From NCBI GenBank assembly GCA_022014155.1, contig JAKLLS010000022.1, forward strand, positions 1 through 36,943: a stretch of DNA of 36,943 nt, written 5' to 3'. Each line of letters opens with the position of its first letter. Within the stretch, counting starts at the first letter, position 1. Under the pieces are notes generated by a model that did not search any database, was not told the origin of the DNA, and saw only the letters and a list, made by a program, of their open reading frames with translations. The DNA is from Marinobacter sp. (GTDB lineage Bacteria > Pseudomonadota > Gammaproteobacteria > Pseudomonadales > Oleiphilaceae). Below, one piece after another: positions 33,154 to 36,943 of the stretch. The translations under genes were made by a program, and so were the position numbers.

Positions 33154-36100
33154 ATGGACCCCAGAGAACGTCGCACAAGCCCCCGACAGCCGATCAAACT
33201 TGCGGCCCAGCTGGACCTTGGGGCAGGGGAGGCGTGGCCATGTCAGATTGCGGATTTTTGTGCTGAAGGGTTGTTTATTCGTTACTCGGGCGAAACGTCG
33301 CGCAAGCTGGAGCGCGCGATAGCCCGGGGTGCCCCCGACGAGATCACCGTTCGTTTCCGCTCCGCCGACGGTAACCGCCGTCACGAGTTGCATGTCAGTA
33401 TCGTTCGGCGAATTGAAGGCGCGATGGGGGTGCATTTTGTCCGTGCCAATCCAGATGCTGTCAGTGCGATGCTGAAGCAGTGTGGTGGCAGCCGCCACCA
33501 GGAGCGTTCCGCCCTTCGCGCACCCAGTGACCGGGTGCAGTTTATCCTCCACCAGTCCGCTCGTGCGGTTGTCCAATTTATTGAACCGCTGATGGATAGC
33601 TGTCTCGCGCAGATGATCGTGGCGCTGAAGCAGGCAGCTCAGAAAGCCTGCAGTGATCAGATGGCCAATGAGTACATGGATGCTTCTGGCCAGCTCCAGG
33701 CCCGGCAACGGGTGATTTGGCATCAAATGGCACAAAGCCTGGAGTCACCGCTCAAACCTGCCCCCAAAGGATTTCCCGGCTCTGAACTATCGGTGGTGGA
33801 TAAGGGCGAGTTTGAGGACTGGCTGACTATCCGGGTGATGGTGACCAAGGCCGACACCCAGTACAGGGGGGAGCTGCTGCAGCTCAAGCTGCGACTGGAC
33901 AAGTTAGGCATTGCCAATTCCACTGGTCACCACAACCCGCTGGGACCGTCGCTGGTGTGTGAATCATTCCATGCCGGACTGAGTCACCTGAAAGCCAGTC
34001 GTGAAGTGGAGAAAGTCTGTTTGAAGGTTTTCGAGCAGGCGGTGCTACAACAGCTGGCTCCGCTCTATCAGGAGCTGAACAACATCCTGATCCGTCATGG
34101 TGTCATGCCGGATCTGGATTTGAGTAAGTACCTGTCCGAACGGTCCACAGAGAGTGATGATCGAGCCCGGGAAGTGGCCACCAGTCAAGCGGCGGCCACA
34201 AATGAGTCCCATCAGCATACGGCTTCAGTCGCATCAGCGGCACCTGCCTCAGGACAACGGTCCGGGGGCGCCACTTCCGGTAAAACCGCGCCCGCCGAGT
34301 TTCGCAGTTACGCCAATGCTGCGCAGACAGCTTTCGCCACGGTTCGCAACCTGATCGGGACGTTGGCTGCGAGTCGATTGGCTCGGGGAGACACGGAACC
34401 CATGGCCTTCGCTCCCAATGCCCGACCACTTTCGGTCGGAGAGTTACACCGGGAACTGCAGCATTTACAGGTAGAGTCAACAGCATTACCAGAGGAGCCG
34501 GTCACACTCAGGGATCGCGTCGTCGAACACATCAGAGGCAGTGGTGATGTTGCTCTCAACGACGAGCAGCAGGAAACCCTGGATGTGGTCGATCGCTTTT
34601 TCCGCAGCGTGGTGGAAAGCCCAAAGCTCAGCGATTATGCCCAAAGCCGTATGCGCCAACTGGAAGTGCCTGTGTTGAAGGTGGTGATGCGGGATACGGC
34701 CTTTTTCGACGACAAGGAGAGCCCTGTCCGCGGGGTTATGAACCGATTGGCCCAGCTCGGTGTCAAGGGTGGGCGTATCAACCCCGTAGTGCAGCGTCGG
34801 GTTGACGAACTGATCCATCGCATTGTCACTGATTTTGAACAGGATACCGGGGTCTTTGAAGCCACGGTACAGGAACTGGATACCCTGATTGACCGTCAGA
34901 ATCTGGTTTATCGTCGCAATGTAGAGCGGGTCACTGCGGCGGCGGAAGGTGCGCAGAAAGTGTCTGACTCCAAGTCGGCCGTTACGGAGGTGCTCAACCG
35001 GAAACTGGCGGGTCGTAAAGTTCCCAAGGCGCTGTTGAGTTTGTTGGAAGGCGGATGGCGTGACCTGCTTTCGTTGACCTGGATTCGTCAGGGACCGGAC
35101 AGTCAGCTGTGGCAGGATTACCTGTCCGTGATCGACTTGCTGCTGGCATTCGCGGATGATCCCCGCGCGGGGATCAATCTGCCCGAATTGTTGCGGGTGA
35201 TTCAGGACGGTTTGTCCTCTATCTCAAGTAACCATATGCCCTCATCCCAGATTCGGGAAGAATTGAAACACTTCCTGGTGCGCAGAACCGATAAACCGCC
35301 GGAAATGGTTGAAATGCCTCCCGTCCAGACCGAAGACGACAAGCGCAAGGTGCTGTCCGAGCGGGAACGGCGCAGTCTTCAGCGCTGGGCCCAGCGTGCC
35401 CAGCAATTGCGCACCGGCGACTGGTTGAGGGACCAGGAGGATCCTGAAGATCCCCAGTACATCCGCCTGGTGTGGATCGCCCGGGGTTTCAGTCGTTTTG
35501 TGTTCGTGAATCACCAGGGTATGAGGGTGGTGGAGCTGGACCTGGATGCCCTGGCGCGTCAGATGCGCAAGGGTGTTGTCGTCCCCGACGCTCAGTATGA
35601 GCGGCCGTTGGTGGATGAAAGCCTGGATCGAATGGTCCGCAAGGTCTATGACCAGTTGTCCTGGGCCTCCACCCATGACGAATTGACCGGGCTACTGGGA
35701 CGCCGGGAGTTCGAGCGGATGTTGGACCAGCAACTGGCCCGCCATGAAGACGAACGGGCCCTGGTAAGACTGGACCTGCGTCAGTTCCGGTTGCTGAACG
35801 ATACCGCTGGTTATCAGGCAGGCGATGATGCTCTCCGCAAGGTTGCGGACCTCCTCCGTGCCCGGGTGGGTGATGGCATGCCGCTGGCGCGCTTGTCGGG
35901 GAATGAATTCGCCTGGTTATTGCCGGCAGAAACCGCATTGGCAATCACTCAGGCCATTGTGGCTGAAATCGAAGCCACGGAATTTGCCTTTGACGGTCGC
36001 TGCTACAAGTTGTCGGCCAGTGTCGGACTGGTGCCGGAATTGCCGGCCCTGACGGCCGGTGAGCGCTGGCTGCGCGCGTCTGAACACGCCCTGAAGGCGT

Positions 36101-36921
36101 CTAAGCAGCAGGGGAATGGCAGGGTTATTGAGTACTCTCTGGATGCCACTGATCAATCCCGGCAGGAACAGATTGCCGCAAAAGTGGCCAGCCTGGGCAA
36201 CCTGGACGAAGAACGCATGTTGTTGCGTTGCCAGAAGATCATTCCGTTGCATGCCAATACCCGGATGTTGTCGCAGTATGAAGTGTTGATCAGTATGTAC
36301 GATGACAGGGGTGACCTGATCACCGGTAACGATTTTGTTCGCATGGCTGAACGTTATGATCGTATGCAGGCGGTAGACCGCTGGGTGGTGGGGCGCATGC
36401 TGGACTGGTTGCGGGATAGGGCTCCGGACCCGGATCACCTTGGTGGCGTGTGTATTAACCTGTCGGGTTACTCCCTCAATGATCAGTCGTTGCTGGAATT
36501 CATTTACGACAAACTGAGTCAGAAGGAAGCGCCCATTGAGAGACTCTGGTTTGAGTTGACGGAAGCCACCGCCATCAATGACCTGAACCTGCTGGCGGAG
36601 TTCATGTCGGAGATGAAGGAGCTGGGCTGCCGTTTCTGCCTCGGCAATTTCGGTAGCGGTCCGGTGTCGTTCCAGTTGATGCGCAGCCTTCCGGTCGATC
36701 TGATCAAGCTGGACAGCGTGTTCACCAATCAGGTGGACATCAATGAAACCGACCGGGCGATGGTGCGGTCCATGGTGGATATGGCGCACTATATGAAACG
36801 GGAAGTGATCGCCTCTCAGGTTGAATCCCGTGAAGTTCTCGATATGCTGAGGCATCTGGGTGTGGATTATGCTCAGGGTTTTGTGATCGAAAAGCCTCGG
36901 CTGCTGGACAGCCTACACTAA
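33154..36921 (+). CDS. PilZ-DUF1631-degenerate GGDEF-EAL protein
   Basis: A 1255-residue cytoplasmic protein without membrane helices. The N-terminus (residues 1-105) is a PilZ-like domain: ERRTSPRQP supplies the arginines, but the second motif reads DFCAEG instead of D/NxSxxG. Residues about 120-780 fit DUF1631. The GGDEF domain starts near 840 (DELTGLLGRREFE), but its signature is SGNEF (about 915), so cyclase activity is unlikely. The EAL domain (about 1015-1250) has EVL for EAL (about 1041), LGNFGSG for the DDFG motif (about 1162) and ASQVES where AEGVET is expected (about 1219). The metal-binding acidic residues are lost. I infer a c-di-GMP receptor or scaffold, since PilZ may still bind. 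It is divergent from the lipoprotein peptidase. No partner is evident. Confidence 0.88.
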   Translation: MDPRERRTSPRQPIKLAAQLDLGAGEAWPCQIADFCAEGLFIRYSGETSRKLERAIARGAPDEITVRFRSADGNRRHELHVSIVRRIEGAMGVHFVRANPDAVSAMLKQCGGSRHQERSALRAPSDRVQFILHQSARAVVQFIEPLMDSCLAQMIVALKQAAQKACSDQMANEYMDASGQLQARQRVIWHQMAQSLESPLKPAPKGFPGSELSVVDKGEFEDWLTIRVMVTKADTQYRGELLQLKLRLDKLGIANSTGHHNPLGPSLVCESFHAGLSHLKASREVEKVCLKVFEQAVLQQLAPLYQELNNILIRHGVMPDLDLSKYLSERSTESDDRAREVATSQAAATNESHQHTASVASAAPASGQRSGGATSGKTAPAEFRSYANAAQTAFATVRNLIGTLAASRLARGDTEPMAFAPNARPLSVGELHRELQHLQVESTALPEEPVTLRDRVVEHIRGSGDVALNDEQQETLDVVDRFFRSVVESPKLSDYAQSRMRQLEVPVLKVVMRDTAFFDDKESPVRGVMNRLAQLGVKGGRINPVVQRRVDELIHRIVTDFEQDTGVFEATVQELDTLIDRQNLVYRRNVERVTAAAEGAQKVSDSKSAVTEVLNRKLAGRKVPKALLSLLEGGWRDLLSLTWIRQGPDSQLWQDYLSVIDLLLAFADDPRAGINLPELLRVIQDGLSSISSNHMPSSQIREELKHFLVRRTDKPPEMVEMPPVQTEDDKRKVLSERERRSLQRWAQRAQQLRTGDWLRDQEDPEDPQYIRLVWIARGFSRFVFVNHQGMRVVELDLDALARQMRKGVVVPDAQYERPLVDESLDRMVRKVYDQLSWASTHDELTGLLGRREFERMLDQQLARHEDERALVRLDLRQFRLLNDTAGYQAGDDALRKVADLLRARVGDGMPLARLSGNEFAWLLPAETALAITQAIVAEIEATEFAFDGRCYKLSASVGLVPELPALTAGERWLRASEHALKASKQQGNGRVIEYSLDATDQSRQEQIAAKVASLGNLDEERMLLRCQKIIPLHANTRMLSQYEVLISMYDDRGDLITGNDFVRMAERYDRMQAVDRWVVGRMLDWLRDRAPDPDHLGGVCINLSGYSLNDQSLLEFIYDKLSQKEAPIERLWFELTEATAINDLNLLAEFMSEMKELGCRFCLGNFGSGPVSFQLMRSLPVDLIKLDSVFTNQVDINETDRAMVRSMVDMAHYMKREVIASQVESREVLDMLRHLGVDYAQGFVIEKPRLLDSLH

Positions 36922-36943
36922 CGCCTGACCACGGTTTGCCATG

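Overview
The window looks like a stretch of chromosome from a marine gammaproteobacterium close to Marinobacter or its Pseudomonas-like relatives. The support is the protein families seen, a SutA-like small protein, a HemB with an aspartate-type (Mg) metal site, a membrane-anchored AlgC, and several gene blocks whose order I recall from Pseudomonas aeruginosa: ppk/hemB, coaD with the laoA-laoB-laoC/laoR cluster, engB/cc4/dsbA, rpmG-rpmB-radC-dfp-dut-algC-argB, and argE/argA. No genus call was verified by a search. No tRNA, rRNA, CRISPR array, prophage or insertion sequence was seen. Coding density is high and most genes have clear Shine-Dalgarno sites.

Layout. 1-1.65 kb: a TetR regulator and an AidB-like acyl-CoA dehydrogenase (cut by the window edge) form a coupled minus-strand pair with an inverted-repeat operator in the promoter. 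1.9-8 kb, plus strand: a small SutA-like protein with a strong terminator, an orphan lipase-specific foldase, hemB, ppk1 and a DUF945 protein. 8-12.5 kb, minus strand: laoC (aldehyde dehydrogenase), laoB (small Tat/lipoprotein partner), laoA (GMC alcohol oxidase) and coaD, with laoR divergent. A perfect 16-bp palindrome lies between the -35 and -10 of the laoC promoter, and a strong terminator sits between laoC and laoB.

13.4-18 kb: a gluconate module made of a three-gene TRAP transporter (dctP, dctQ, dctM), gluconokinase and a LacI-family GntR. A perfect GntR-type palindrome overlaps the predicted transcription start of the transporter operon, so uptake, phosphorylation to 6-phosphogluconate and regulation form one unit. 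Just before it is a run of consecutive hairpins ending in a terminator.

18-24.5 kb: engB, diheme cytochrome c4, an 86-bp near-perfect inverted repeat, dsbA, an endonuclease/exonuclease/phosphatase-fold protein, rpmB-rpmG, radC, coaBC and dut. 24.5-32 kb: algC (membrane-anchored long form), argB, an unknown anchored protein with an Sm-like tail, argE and argA, most of an arginine biosynthesis cluster. 32-36.9 kb: a lipoprotein zinc aminopeptidase, divergent from a 1255-residue PilZ-DUF1631-GGDEF-EAL protein whose catalytic motifs are all degraded, suggesting a cyclic-di-GMP-related scaffold or receptor rather than an enzyme.

The window is mostly core genome. The most interesting items are the degenerate c-di-GMP-type protein, the 86-bp inverted repeat, the hairpin array before the gluconate operon, the two operator/promoter arrangements (lao and gluconate), the internal lao terminator and the orphan lipase foldase.
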